Assembly: GCA_039180865.1 (NCBI GenBank)
Contig: JBCDCZ010000096.1
Span: 1 to 14,691, forward strand
DNA from: JBCDCU01 sp039180865
Lineage (GTDB): Bacteria; Pseudomonadota; Alphaproteobacteria; Rhizobiales; JACESI01
Length of the DNA: 14,691 nt
Reading direction: 5' to 3'
The notes under the pieces were generated by a model. The model had not been told where the DNA came from, searched no databases, and worked only from the letters and a program-made list of their open reading frames with translations. Positions 1 to 7,537 of the stretch are shown piece by piece. Each line of letters begins with the position of its first letter. Position 1 is the first letter of the stretch. A program made the translations under genes and the position numbers.

Positions 1-1025
1 TCCTTTGCTTTTGCAGCCCAGAGCTTGTCGGAGATCTCTGCTGGCGGGAAAATGCCGGGATTTGTCTTCACTTCCTCATCGATCAGCGGAAGTGCTTCCT
101 TGTTGGCACTCGCATACCAAACGTAGTTGGTAATGTCGGCTGTGATTTGCGGGCGCATAACAAAATCGATGAATTTGTGGGCCGCTTCCGGATTTGGTGC
201 ATCGGCGGGGATTGCCATCAGATCAAACCATTGCAGGGCGCCCTCTTTCGGGATCGTGTATCCGATTTCGACACCGTTCTCGGCCTCTTCAGCGCGCGCC
301 TGCGCTTGGAACACGTCGCCGGAGAACCCAACCGCGACACAGATATCGCCATTTGCAAGATCGTTGATGTATTGCGACGAGTGGAAATAGCGCACATGCG
401 GACGCACGGCGTTCATTATGGCACCCGCCTTTTCGAGATCCGCCTTGTCATTCGAGTTCGGGTCAAGACCAATATAATTGAGAGCTGCCGGGATCATTTC
501 AGTCGGAGCATCAAGGAAAGATATACCACAATCGGCGAGTTTTTCCGCAACCTCCGGCTTGAAAACCATATCCCAGGTATTTGCCTCGAAGTCTTCCCCG
601 AGGCGCTCTTTCACCTTGGCTACATTGAAGCCAATCCCGGTTGTGCCCCACATGTAAATGACGGAATGCTTGTTGTCGGCATCATAGACCGCCGCATTCG
701 CCATCAAAGCCGGATCCATGTTTGTCAGGTTGGAGAGCTTTGATTTGTCGAGGGGCTGATAGACGCCGGCGGCAACCTGACGCTGCAAGAATTCAGATGT
801 CGGCACGACGAGATCGTAACCGGAATTACCTGCAAGGAGTTTGGCTTCCAGAACCTCATTGCTGTCATAGACGTCATACGTCACTTTGATGCCGGTCTCG
901 GCAGTGAACTTTTCGATCGTGTCATCCGCGATGTAATCGGACCAGTTGTAAATCCGCAATTCTTCCGCGATTGCACCACTTGAAACAAAAACCGCAAGCG
1001 TTGCGCACAAAAGCTCTTTTTTCAT
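1..1025 (-). CDS. Periplasmic polyamine-binding protein of an ABC transporter (PotF/SpuD type), C-terminus cut by window edge
   Basis: This is probably the periplasmic receptor that delivers putrescine or another polyamine to a Pot-type ABC importer. The frame is open from the ATG at 1025 to the window edge, giving 341 residues; PotF proteins have about 370, so some 20-30 residues are missing. Residues 1-20 form a signal peptide ending AIA before EE. Family motifs follow: YNWSDYI (26-32) at the mature N-terminus, MWGTTGIGFN, CGISFLDAPTEM, GFSGDVFQAQAR, and PKEGA then WFDLMAIP near the C-terminus. YNWSDYI and the WFD segment belong to the polyamine-binding part in the family. Two cysteines (in ADCG and GDIC) match positions conserved in PotF-like proteins. 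GGGGAG sits 7 nt before the ATG. It follows the oxidase by 39 nt on the same strand, so it is likely the third gene of that operon. Permease and ATPase genes may lie to the left. Ligand identity cannot be read from sequence. Confidence 0.93.
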   Translation of the reverse strand, partial: MKKELLCATLAVFVSSGAIAEELRIYNWSDYIADDTIEKFTAETGIKVTYDVYDSNEVLEAKLLAGNSGYDLVVPTSEFLQRQVAAGVYQPLDKSKLSNLTNMDPALMANAAVYDADNKHSVIYMWGTTGIGFNVAKVKERLGEDFEANTWDMVFKPEVAEKLADCGISFLDAPTEMIPAALNYIGLDPNSNDKADLEKAGAIMNAVRPHVRYFHSSQYINDLANGDICVAVGFSGDVFQAQARAEEAENGVEIGYTIPKEGALQWFDLMAIPADAPNPEAAHKFIDFVMRPQITADITNYVWYASANKEALPLIDEEVKTNPGIFPPAEISDKLWAAKAK

Positions 1026-1064
1026 TGACTAACTCCCCTTCTCGCCCATGGCGTCACAGTCAAA

Positions 1065-2378
1065 CTAGATCCCCAGCCTGTCTCGCAGACCGTAATACCA
1101 GGACCCGATAGCCGAATACGTGGCCCCGAAAGTCCTGCCGCCTGGAAACGGAACCCAAGGCAGATTAGCAAAGACATCGAAACGGGCAATATCTCCGTTA
1201 ATCGCATCAGCAACAATCTTGCCGAATAGATGCGAGCCCGTGACCCCATGGCCGGAATAGCCGTGGGCAAAGTAAGTGTGCGGTGCAAGACGCCCCATCT
1301 GCGGGATCCGCGTGAATGAAAGCGCGAAATTGCCGTTCCAGGCATAATCGATCGCGACGTCTTTTAGAGCCGGAAAGAGCGTCAGCATGTTGGGCCGAAG
1401 CTTGGCTATGACATCGCTGACATCGTGCCCGCCATAAACGGTTCCGCCACCGAACAGGAGGCGCCTGTCCGCCGAAAGCCGGAAGTAGTCGAGGATGTAT
1501 CGGCAATCCTCCACGCATTTGTCTGTTGGAAGAAGCGCTTGCGCCTGGTCTTCCGACAAAGGTGCAGTCGCCATCATCTGGGTTGAAACGGGAAGAATAC
1601 GCGGCACAAGGGAGGGTACAGTGCGGTCAAGATAGGCGTTCCCGCAAATCACCATGTGATCGCTTTCAATCCGTCCCTGCTTTGTCTTTGCAACCGGCCT
1701 CGCACTGGAATAATCCACGCTCGTCACACGCGACTGCTCGAAAACCCTGCCACCCAGCTCTTCCAAAGCCGCTGCCTCACCGAGTGCCAAATTTAAGGGG
1801 TGCATGTGCCCGCCGGAATGATCGATCAGCCCACCGACATAAGAATCCGTGCCAACATGGGCGCGTATTCCCTCGCGATCCAAGAGCTCAAGATCCCGGA
1901 CACCATGTTTGCGCCAAAGCGCTTCCGTTTCTGCGAGTTCGTTCATCTGTTTGCCGGTGAACGCTGAAAAGACGTTACCGTCTTTGAGATCGCAGGCGAT
2001 ATTGTATTTTTCGACGCGCTCCCGGATCAAACGGTTTCCTTCCTGGAGGAGCCCCCCGAAAAAAGCCGCTATATCCTCGCCGTGGCGTTTCTCAATCGCC
2101 TGCAAACCGGCATTGAGACCGTTTACGATCTGGCCGCCATTACGACCCGACGCACCGAACCCGATCCGGTCCGACTCGATAAGCGCAACCTTGTATCCGA
2201 CTTCCGCAAGCGCAATACCTGCAGAGAGGCCACTATACCCGCCACCAATAATAGTGACGTCCGCCCTCTCCTCCCCGATCAGAACAGGGCGATCCGGCGC
2301 CGCGTTCCGAGAAGCGGCGTAATAGCTTTCTGGATAAGCTCCGAAAGGATTTGGAGAAACACTCTCGACCGCGCTCAC
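1065..2378 (-). CDS. puuB: Gamma-glutamylputrescine oxidase, PuuB-like FAD-dependent oxidoreductase (paralogue 1)
   Basis: This DAO-family flavoenzyme of 437 residues probably oxidises gamma-glutamylputrescine to gamma-glutamyl-aminobutyraldehyde, with release of ammonia and H2O2. The N-terminal SYYAAS is typical of PuuB. The Rossmann FAD loop GGGYSG is at 45-50, the ribose-binding acidic residue is about E68, and GASGRNGGQ is at 75-83. Further motifs match E. coli PuuB as I remember it: HSGGHMHPLNLALGEA (187-202), CVEDC followed by a YFRLSADRRLLFGGG-like stretch (288-312), GYSGHGV (373-379), FDVFANLP and FPGGRT (400-415), and the ending LRDRLGI. The start is GTG, overlapping the upstream ligase stop by 4 nt (GTGA), with GGAG about 8 nt ahead, so translation is probably coupled. 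Length and motifs are intact. A close alternative is an oxidase for another gamma-glutamylated amine. Confidence 0.93.
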   Translation of the reverse strand: MSAVESVSPNPFGAYPESYYAASRNAAPDRPVLIGEERADVTIIGGGYSGLSAGIALAEVGYKVALIESDRIGFGASGRNGGQIVNGLNAGLQAIEKRHGEDIAAFFGGLLQEGNRLIRERVEKYNIACDLKDGNVFSAFTGKQMNELAETEALWRKHGVRDLELLDREGIRAHVGTDSYVGGLIDHSGGHMHPLNLALGEAAALEELGGRVFEQSRVTSVDYSSARPVAKTKQGRIESDHMVICGNAYLDRTVPSLVPRILPVSTQMMATAPLSEDQAQALLPTDKCVEDCRYILDYFRLSADRRLLFGGGTVYGGHDVSDVIAKLRPNMLTLFPALKDVAIDYAWNGNFALSFTRIPQMGRLAPHTYFAHGYSGHGVTGSHLFGKIVADAINGDIARFDVFANLPWVPFPGGRTFGATYSAIGSWYYGLRDRLGI

Positions 2379-3694
2379 ACAAGGGCTCCATAGGTGGACC
2401 GTTCAAGATCACTCACATGATCGGTGAAAAAGGAAAGCTCCTGCCGTTTTGCAGCGAGAAAAGATGAATGAAGGACCGGGTCGTAGAGCGGCCCGAGGGG
2501 TGTGCTGTCTGAAAAGGCTCGGATCGCTTCGTTCCAGGTATCAGGCAGGCGGTCAGCAGCGGAGGAGTAGGCGCTCCCTTCGACAGGATCGCCGGGATCG
2601 ACTTTTCGATCCAGTCCAGCAAGAATTCCAAGCAAGACCGCACCAATTACAAGATAGGGATTGGCATCAGCGCCAGCCACCCGATGTTCGATGCGGATAT
2701 TGGCACCAGCGGCATCGGCAATTCGGATCGCTGTCGTACGGTTCTCTAATCCCCAGCTTGCGCGTGTTGGCGCAAGCGAGTTCTCAAAAAAGCGTCGGTA
2801 GGAGTTAAAATGAGGAGCAAAGACGAGCATGGATTGCGGCAAAGCCCGAAGCAGGCCACCGACGGCATGGCGCAGCTTTGACGCCTCGTCTTCAAGTCCG
2901 CCCAGAAAGATATTCTCGCCGGCAGCGTTTTTCAGACCGACATGGGTGTGGAACCCGTTTCCGGGCTCACCGGCAAAGGGTTTTGCCATGAAGCAGGCTT
3001 CATATCCGTGAGCCCCGGCAGCGCGGCGAACGATGTATTTGAGGATCGCAAAATCGTCGGCCGCCCCCAAGATATCGTCGCTGTACCGCAAAACCACTTC
3101 GAACTGACCGCGCCCTCCTTCAGAGACACTCGCCTCAGCTTCAATACCGTTCAGCGAACAATCGCGTTCCACTTCACATAAGAAAGGCTCGAACCGCTCC
3201 AGTTCGACAATACCGAGCGTGTTCGATGCCGGGAATGTCGTGAACTGGTCTTTGCGTGACACCAGATAAAATTCGAGTTCCGTTCCGATCCCGGCTTGCA
3301 GTCCACGAGAGCGCAATTCACGCGCGATCCCTGAGAGGCTGCCACGCGGATCAAGCGGATGCGGTCTGCCATCATCATCAAGGCACCACATTGGAAAGAG
3401 CATGCTTTCCGCAGCCTCGCCGCGGCTGCTGACAACCGGCCCGCGCCCGGTTGATACAAAAGGTGCGTCAGGATCACCTGCATCAACGAAGATCGGGTTA
3501 TCGAGTACATCTCGGCCCCAGATATCGACTGCAAGGATCGATAGCGGAAGCCGCATCGCTGTTTTCTCGAGCTTGGTTGCCTGGTGTGCGGGATAGCGCT
3601 TCCCGCGCCAGGTTCCATTAAGGTCGCAAACGGCCGGGTAGATAGCCTGCCCTTCCCGTAGACTCACGCCCTCAGCCGCGCGTTCAACCAACAC
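2375..3694 (-). CDS. puuA: Gamma-glutamylputrescine synthetase, PuuA-like glutamine-synthetase family (paralogue 1)
   Basis: This ATP-dependent ligase of the glutamine synthetase fold probably joins glutamate to putrescine, the first step of the Puu pathway. Numbered from the GTG at 3694 (439 residues), the N-terminal beta-grasp segment carries CDLNGTWRGKRYP (23-35) and KLEK, very like E. coli PuuA. Active-site features of the family are present: ELEF with two glutamates (139, 141), SEGGRGQFE (191-199), FHTH (249-252, MHIH in most relatives), NRTTAIRI (318-325) and RVAGADANPYL (338-348). The start is uncertain. No ATG fits. GTG 3694 and TTG 3691 lie 4 and 7 nt after AGGGGA, while TTG at 3718 would add 8 residues but has weaker support and borders an inverted repeat. 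It heads the leftward operon and overlaps the oxidase gene by 4 nt. The FHTH variant could reflect a different amine acceptor. Confidence 0.92.
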   Translation of the reverse strand: MLVERAAEGVSLREGQAIYPAVCDLNGTWRGKRYPAHQATKLEKTAMRLPLSILAVDIWGRDVLDNPIFVDAGDPDAPFVSTGRGPVVSSRGEAAESMLFPMWCLDDDGRPHPLDPRGSLSGIARELRSRGLQAGIGTELEFYLVSRKDQFTTFPASNTLGIVELERFEPFLCEVERDCSLNGIEAEASVSEGGRGQFEVVLRYSDDILGAADDFAILKYIVRRAAGAHGYEACFMAKPFAGEPGNGFHTHVGLKNAAGENIFLGGLEDEASKLRHAVGGLLRALPQSMLVFAPHFNSYRRFFENSLAPTRASWGLENRTTAIRIADAAGANIRIEHRVAGADANPYLVIGAVLLGILAGLDRKVDPGDPVEGSAYSSAADRLPDTWNEAIRAFSDSTPLGPLYDPVLHSSFLAAKRQELSFFTDHVSDLERSTYGALV

Positions 3695-3718
3695 GCTATC
3701 CCCTATTCTTACCCCCAA

Positions 3719-3735
3719 AAAGCCGATCCGGCTTT
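3719..3735. promoter_or_regulatory. Perfect 7-bp inverted repeat in the divergent control region, candidate operator or leader hairpin
   Basis: AAAGCCG (3719-3725) and CGGCTTT (3729-3735) are exact reverse complements around the trinucleotide ATC. The repeat lies between the two divergent polyamine operons. It is about 10-25 nt downstream of the predicted start of leftward transcription and upstream of the agmatinase gene. Such a site could bind a dimeric repressor acting on both operons (PuuR plays this role in E. coli, but the site here was not matched to a known operator). As RNA it could also fold in the leftward leader, close to the ligase start. The sequence does not show which. Confidence 0.45.
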
Positions 3736-3752
3736 GTGCTCAAGAGGCGAGA

Positions 3753-3779
3753 ATGATATGACGGCGCTGAATTTGTCAA
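3753..3779 (-). promoter_or_regulatory. Candidate sigma-70 promoter for the leftward puuA-puuB-binding-protein operon
   Basis: On the minus strand a perfect -35 box TTGACA (3779-3774) is followed after 15 nt by TATCAT (3758-3753), five of six matches to the -10 consensus. The 15-nt spacer is shorter than the usual 16-18, which lowers confidence. Transcription would start near 3746, leaving a leader of about 50 nt before the GTG at 3694 and placing the 3719-3735 inverted repeat just downstream of the start site. No equally good plus-strand promoter was found for the agmatinase operon. Confidence 0.35.
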
Positions 3780-3835
3780 TCGATTGGATTCCCTCAGAAT
3801 CATGGCGAAACGCACGGGCGATCAGGCCTTTATGA
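3758..3835 (+). other. Possible 25-codon upstream ORF or leader peptide before the agmatinase gene
   Basis: An ATG at 3758, about 10 nt after the Shine-Dalgarno-like AGAGG (3743-3747), opens a 25-codon frame beginning MTALNLSIDW and ending IRPL. Its TGA (3833-3835) overlaps the internal ATG at 3832 of the agmatinase frame as ATGA. This ribosome-binding sequence is better than any directly before the agmatinase start candidates. Translation of the small frame could therefore couple to initiation at 3832. It may equally be chance, since the frame overlaps both the candidate -10 box of the opposite operon and the agmatinase 5' end. Confidence 0.25.
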
Positions 3836-4773
3836 AAGAATCGGCATTCGGCACCGAACCCGAAATGACCTATGGTGGGGCCCTCAGTTTCCTGCGCCGG
3901 CGCTATAGCCGGGACTTTGAGGGTGCAGACATCGTCGTATCCGGCATTCCATTTGATAACGCCGTCACGAACCGCCCCGGATGCCGCCTCGGACCACGTG
4001 GTTTGCGCCAGGCATCAACCCAACTGGCCGAACTGAAGGCGTTTCCTTACGGCTTCGACCCGTTTGAGACTCTGACCGTTATCGATGCGGGAGATTGTTT
4101 CGTCGACCCGCATCATCCGGCGAGCATTGTCGAGACAATTGAAGAGCATATCGCGGGCATTTTGGGCTCAGGCGCCAAAGCCCTCACTCTTGGCGGCGAT
4201 CATTTCATCACCTACCCCATCCTGAAGGCCTATGCTGCCCGTTTCGGCCCGACCGCACTTATCCAGTTCGATGCCCATTGTGATACATGGGATGATGCAG
4301 ACAACGCGCTCGACCACGGCGTAATGTTCAGGCGTGCCGTGAACGAAGGGATCATCGATACCGACCATTCCATTCAGGTCGGCCTTAGGACCTACAATGA
4401 TGCCGATCATGGCTTTGAGATCCTGACAAGCCCTTTTGTCCACCGCGAGGGCATCACGCGCACCCTTGAACATATTCACCAGCGCGTCGGCGACAGGCCA
4501 TGTTACATAAGTTTTGACATCGACTGCCTCGATCCGGCCTTCGCACCGGGCACAGGAACACCGGTCACAGGTGGCCTTGCAAGCTGGCAGGCGCTTGAAC
4601 TGATCCGCGGGCTCGGCTCCCTCGATCTCAAAGGCTTCGATATCGTCGAAGTCTCCCCGCCTTTTGACCATGCGGAAATCACGGCAATAGCGGGAGCGAC
4701 ACTCTGCTATGAATGGATCAACCTAATGGCCATGAACAAAGGCGCAACGTCCGCTCCGGTCGGACGGCTCTAG
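3802..4773 (+). CDS. speB: Agmatinase / ureohydrolase family enzyme (SpeB-like)
   Basis: This cytoplasmic binuclear-manganese ureohydrolase probably splits agmatine into putrescine and urea, feeding the adjacent glutamylation genes. From the ATG at 3802 it has 323 residues (E. coli SpeB about 306). The metal ligands are all visible: H134 in GGDHF, D157/H159/D161 in FDAHCDTWDD, and D239/D241 in FDIDCLDPAFAPGTGTP. GIPFD, then NRPGCRLGPRGLR, and a late VEVSPPFDHAEITA are further family motifs. The start is unsettled. TTG 3784 adds 6 residues. ATG 3832 removes 10, fits the E. coli length best and overlaps the stop of a small upstream frame. I prefer 3802 because the family similarity I recall seems to begin before residue 11. 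It is first in the rightward operon, 28 nt before the second ligase. A guanidinobutyrase or other guanidino hydrolase is possible. Confidence 0.92.
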   Translation: MAKRTGDQAFMKESAFGTEPEMTYGGALSFLRRRYSRDFEGADIVVSGIPFDNAVTNRPGCRLGPRGLRQASTQLAELKAFPYGFDPFETLTVIDAGDCFVDPHHPASIVETIEEHIAGILGSGAKALTLGGDHFITYPILKAYAARFGPTALIQFDAHCDTWDDADNALDHGVMFRRAVNEGIIDTDHSIQVGLRTYNDADHGFEILTSPFVHREGITRTLEHIHQRVGDRPCYISFDIDCLDPAFAPGTGTPVTGGLASWQALELIRGLGSLDLKGFDIVEVSPPFDHAEITAIAGATLCYEWINLMAMNKGATSAPVGRL

Positions 4774-4801
4774 AGGCAGATAAACCGGCGAAAGATGGAA
4801 A

Positions 4802-6193
4802 ATGGCAGAAAGAACGAACGATGACTGGCAAGCCCATTTGCCAGCCCCCCTTCTCGACTTTATTGCGGGAAGGAAGATTGACGAAGTCGAATGCGTTGTA
4901 CCCGACTTTGCCGGTGTTGCTCGCGGCAAGGCAATTCCCGCGAAGAAATTCTCTTTAAAAGATCGCTCGTTTCTGCCGATTTCCATGTTCTATATAACGA
5001 TCGCCGGAACCTATGCCGAACATGGCAGCGGCGATGAAGACTGGCTTACCGAGCGTGACATGGTTCTAAGACCAGATATGACAACGGCGACCGCTGTCCC
5101 TTGGGCAGATGAGCCGACCATGCAGGTTATCAATGATCTCGAAGACGTCGACGGGACGCCGATCAGTCTTGCACCCCGCAACGTGTTGAAAAGGGTCATT
5201 GCCGAGTATCGTGCGATGGGCCTTGAGCCGGTCGTCGCGCCTGAAATGGAGTTCTATCTCACAAGCCCAAATGTCGATCCGAATGATCCGATTGAGCCGC
5301 CGGTGGGCCGGACCGGTCGCCGGGGCATTGGCCGTCAGGCCTACTCAATCGCCGCCGTTGATGAATATGGGCCGGTGATCGACGACATTTATGAGTTCGC
5401 AGATGCCCAGGGGCTTGGAATCGACGCCATCACGCAAGAAGACGGAGCCGGTCAGATTGAAATCAACCTTCAACACGGCGATCCGTTGAGGCTTGCCGAT
5501 CAGGTGTTCTATTTCAAAAGGTCGATCCGCGAGGCCGCGCTCCTGAATGGGTGCTTTGCGACCTTCATGGCAAAACCGATGAAGAATGAGCCTGGCAGCG
5601 CCATGCACATCCATCAAAGCGTCTTGAACAGCGTCACAAGGACCAACGCCTTTACGGACGAAAACGGCGAAGCGACTGAAATGTTTCACGCATTCATTGC
5701 GGGTCTTCAAACTTATCTGCCGCATGTGCTTTTGTTGATGGCGCCTTACGTGAATTCTTATCGGCGATTTGGCACCGATACGGCAGCGCCCGGTAATTTT
5801 GAGTGGGATACTGACAACCGCACCGCCGGCATCCGCATCCCGATTTCGGAAGGTTGGGCGCGGCGCGTTGAAAACCGGATATCAGGGATGGACGCTAATC
5901 CCTATCTCGCAATCGCTGGTAATCTTGCTGCCGGACTTCTCGGCATCAGAAACAAACTGAAGCCCAAGGAGCGCGTCGGCGGACCTACGTCCCAGGTTCC
6001 GCAAAGCGACAAGATCCTCATTCCACGCGCTATGACGACCGCTCTCAGTCTCTTCGAAGAAAACGAAGAATTGCGCGCACTCCTCGGCGAGGATTTCTGT
6101 CGGATTTATCAACGCCTGAAAGAGCATGAACTCAACGAGTTCTTGAGCGAAATCTCAGCCTGGGAACGCGAGCACCTTCTTCTTAACGTCTAG
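4802..6193 (+). CDS. Gamma-glutamyl-amine ligase, PuuA-like glutamine-synthetase family (paralogue 2)
   Basis: This glutamine-synthetase-fold ligase of 463 residues probably glutamylates an amine rather than ammonia. The N-terminal segment has PDFAGVARGKAIP (34-46) in place of the DLNG..RGKR form of paralogue 1. Active-site motifs are EMEF (glutamates 148 and 150), EDGAGQIEINL (213-223), MHIH (268-271), NRTAGIRIP (339-347) and RISGMDANPYLA (359-370). The E-to-E spacing of 7 in the GQ motif matches PuuA. It ends EREHLLLNV, like PuuA's C-terminus. The ribosome-binding site is weak (AGATGGAA just before the ATG). It sits 28 nt after agmatinase and 25 nt before the second oxidase, so all three are probably one transcript. 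The context favours putrescine as acceptor. Paralogues in Pseudomonas (PauA set) and IpuC-type enzymes show that other amines are possible, so no gene symbol is given. Confidence 0.9.
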   Translation: MAERTNDDWQAHLPAPLLDFIAGRKIDEVECVVPDFAGVARGKAIPAKKFSLKDRSFLPISMFYITIAGTYAEHGSGDEDWLTERDMVLRPDMTTATAVPWADEPTMQVINDLEDVDGTPISLAPRNVLKRVIAEYRAMGLEPVVAPEMEFYLTSPNVDPNDPIEPPVGRTGRRGIGRQAYSIAAVDEYGPVIDDIYEFADAQGLGIDAITQEDGAGQIEINLQHGDPLRLADQVFYFKRSIREAALLNGCFATFMAKPMKNEPGSAMHIHQSVLNSVTRTNAFTDENGEATEMFHAFIAGLQTYLPHVLLLMAPYVNSYRRFGTDTAAPGNFEWDTDNRTAGIRIPISEGWARRVENRISGMDANPYLAIAGNLAAGLLGIRNKLKPKERVGGPTSQVPQSDKILIPRAMTTALSLFEENEELRALLGEDFCRIYQRLKEHELNEFLSEISAWEREHLLLNV

Positions 6194-6218
6194 TGTTGAG
6201 GCAAGGGCTAACATATTT

Positions 6219-7526
6219 ATGGATATTCTGACCCTCAATGACGAACCGGGCATCCATCCGCATGGCTCGTATTATGCGGCGACTGCAGGACCAATCCCGC
6301 ATTACCCAAGTCTAGAGGGCGATATTGAAACCGACGTCTGCGTCATTGGAGCGGGCTATACCGGTCTTACCGCCGCACTCTCCCTCGCGGAAGCAGGAAT
6401 TCCGGTTGTTGTCCTCGAAGCCAATCGCGTCGGTTGGGGGGCATCGGGTCGTAATGGTGGGCAGATACATCCGGGCCAGCGCCGCGAACAGGACGATCTA
6501 GAAGAAATCGTCGGAACCGAACGCGCGCGACGCCTCTGGAAGCTCTCAGAACGAGCACTCACTCTCGTGCAAGAGCTGATTTCCGACCACGCGATCGACT
6601 GCGATTACCGCCCTGGTCTCATACACGCAGCCTTGCGAGCTTCAGAAGCGAAAGAAACGCGCCATTACGCTGAGTATCTGAACGAGCAGTACGGCTTTAC
6701 GGAATGCCGATACCTCGATCAGAACGAAATTCGCACCGAGATCGCCACCGACGCTTACAAAGGCGGGCTATTTCTGAACAATGGCGGGCACCTTCATCCG
6801 CTGAGATACGCGATTGGTCTCGCTCAAGCGGCGATCAACGCAGGTACCACCCTTTATGAAAAAAGCCGCGTTTCGGACATCCAATATGGTGGTGAGAAAC
6901 ACATCCAAACAAAACATGGAAGTGTGCGAGCGAAAACCGTAATCCTTGCACTCAATGGGTATCATGGGGATCTGGTAGCCTCGCTCACCCGCCATGTCAT
7001 GCCGATCAACAATTTCATCATAGCGACTGAGCCACTTGGTGAAGAGCGCGCCCGAGCGCTGATACCGCGAAATGCCGCGGTTTCAGACAGCAATTTCGTC
7101 GTCAATTATTATCGCCTATCTGCCGATCACCGCATGATTTTCGGCGGAGGCGAAAACTACCGGTACCGGTTCCCAAACAACCTCTCCGCTATTGCGCGCA
7201 ACAGAATGCTGGCGCTTTTCCCCGATCTGCAAGACGCGAGAGTGGATTACGCCTGGGGAGGAACACTCGGGATCACAAGGCATCGGCTACCTTACGTGGA
7301 GCAGATAAAGGACGGGGTGCTGACTGCCGGTGGGTTTTCCGGCCACGGCGTTGCCCTCGCAACTCTGAGCGGACGGATATTGGCCGATGCGGTCCTCGGA
7401 AACGATGAGGATTTTCTCGACATAATGGCAATTCCCGCCCAGCCTTTTCCAGGCGGTACTTTGCTTCGCTGGCCCCTTCTCGTGCTCGCCATGGCGGCGG
7501 CCAGTCTTCGCGATAGGTTTAGTTGA
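6219..7526 (+). CDS. PuuB-like FAD-dependent amine oxidoreductase (paralogue 2)
   Basis: This 435-residue DAO-family flavoprotein is probably the partner of the preceding ligase and oxidises its gamma-glutamyl-amine product. SYYAAT (17-22) near the start, the FAD loop GAGYTG (44-49), acidic E67, GASGRNGGQ (74-82), NNGGHLHPLRYAIG (187-200), VNYYRLSADHRMIFGGG (295-311), GFSGHGV (372-378) and PFPGG (409-413) define the family. Compared with paralogue 1, several positions differ: HSGGH becomes NNGGH, and CVEDC becomes AVSDS, losing both cysteines. The C-terminus has a short hydrophobic run (about 418-429) before LRDRFS. The start codon is 25 nt after the ligase stop, with GAGG and GGG some distance upstream. 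A long stem-loop begins 12 nt after its stop codon. The exact substrate is unknown, and another amine or amino acid oxidase role is possible. Confidence 0.9.
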   Translation: MDILTLNDEPGIHPHGSYYAATAGPIPHYPSLEGDIETDVCVIGAGYTGLTAALSLAEAGIPVVVLEANRVGWGASGRNGGQIHPGQRREQDDLEEIVGTERARRLWKLSERALTLVQELISDHAIDCDYRPGLIHAALRASEAKETRHYAEYLNEQYGFTECRYLDQNEIRTEIATDAYKGGLFLNNGGHLHPLRYAIGLAQAAINAGTTLYEKSRVSDIQYGGEKHIQTKHGSVRAKTVILALNGYHGDLVASLTRHVMPINNFIIATEPLGEERARALIPRNAAVSDSNFVVNYYRLSADHRMIFGGGENYRYRFPNNLSAIARNRMLALFPDLQDARVDYAWGGTLGITRHRLPYVEQIKDGVLTAGGFSGHGVALATLSGRILADAVLGNDEDFLDIMAIPAQPFPGGTLLRWPLLVLAMAAASLRDRFS

Positions 7527-7537
7527 GAGAAAAAGAT

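Noticed and set aside
147..743. 198-codon plus-strand frame opposite the polyamine-binding protein
   Set aside because: It is antisense to a protein with a full set of PotF-family motifs and shows no family features of its own.
4802..6193. Second ligase as a housekeeping glutamine synthetase (GlnA)
   Set aside because: Motif spacing and motifs such as MHIH and SGMDANPYL fit the PuuA-like group, and the operon context is amine catabolism.
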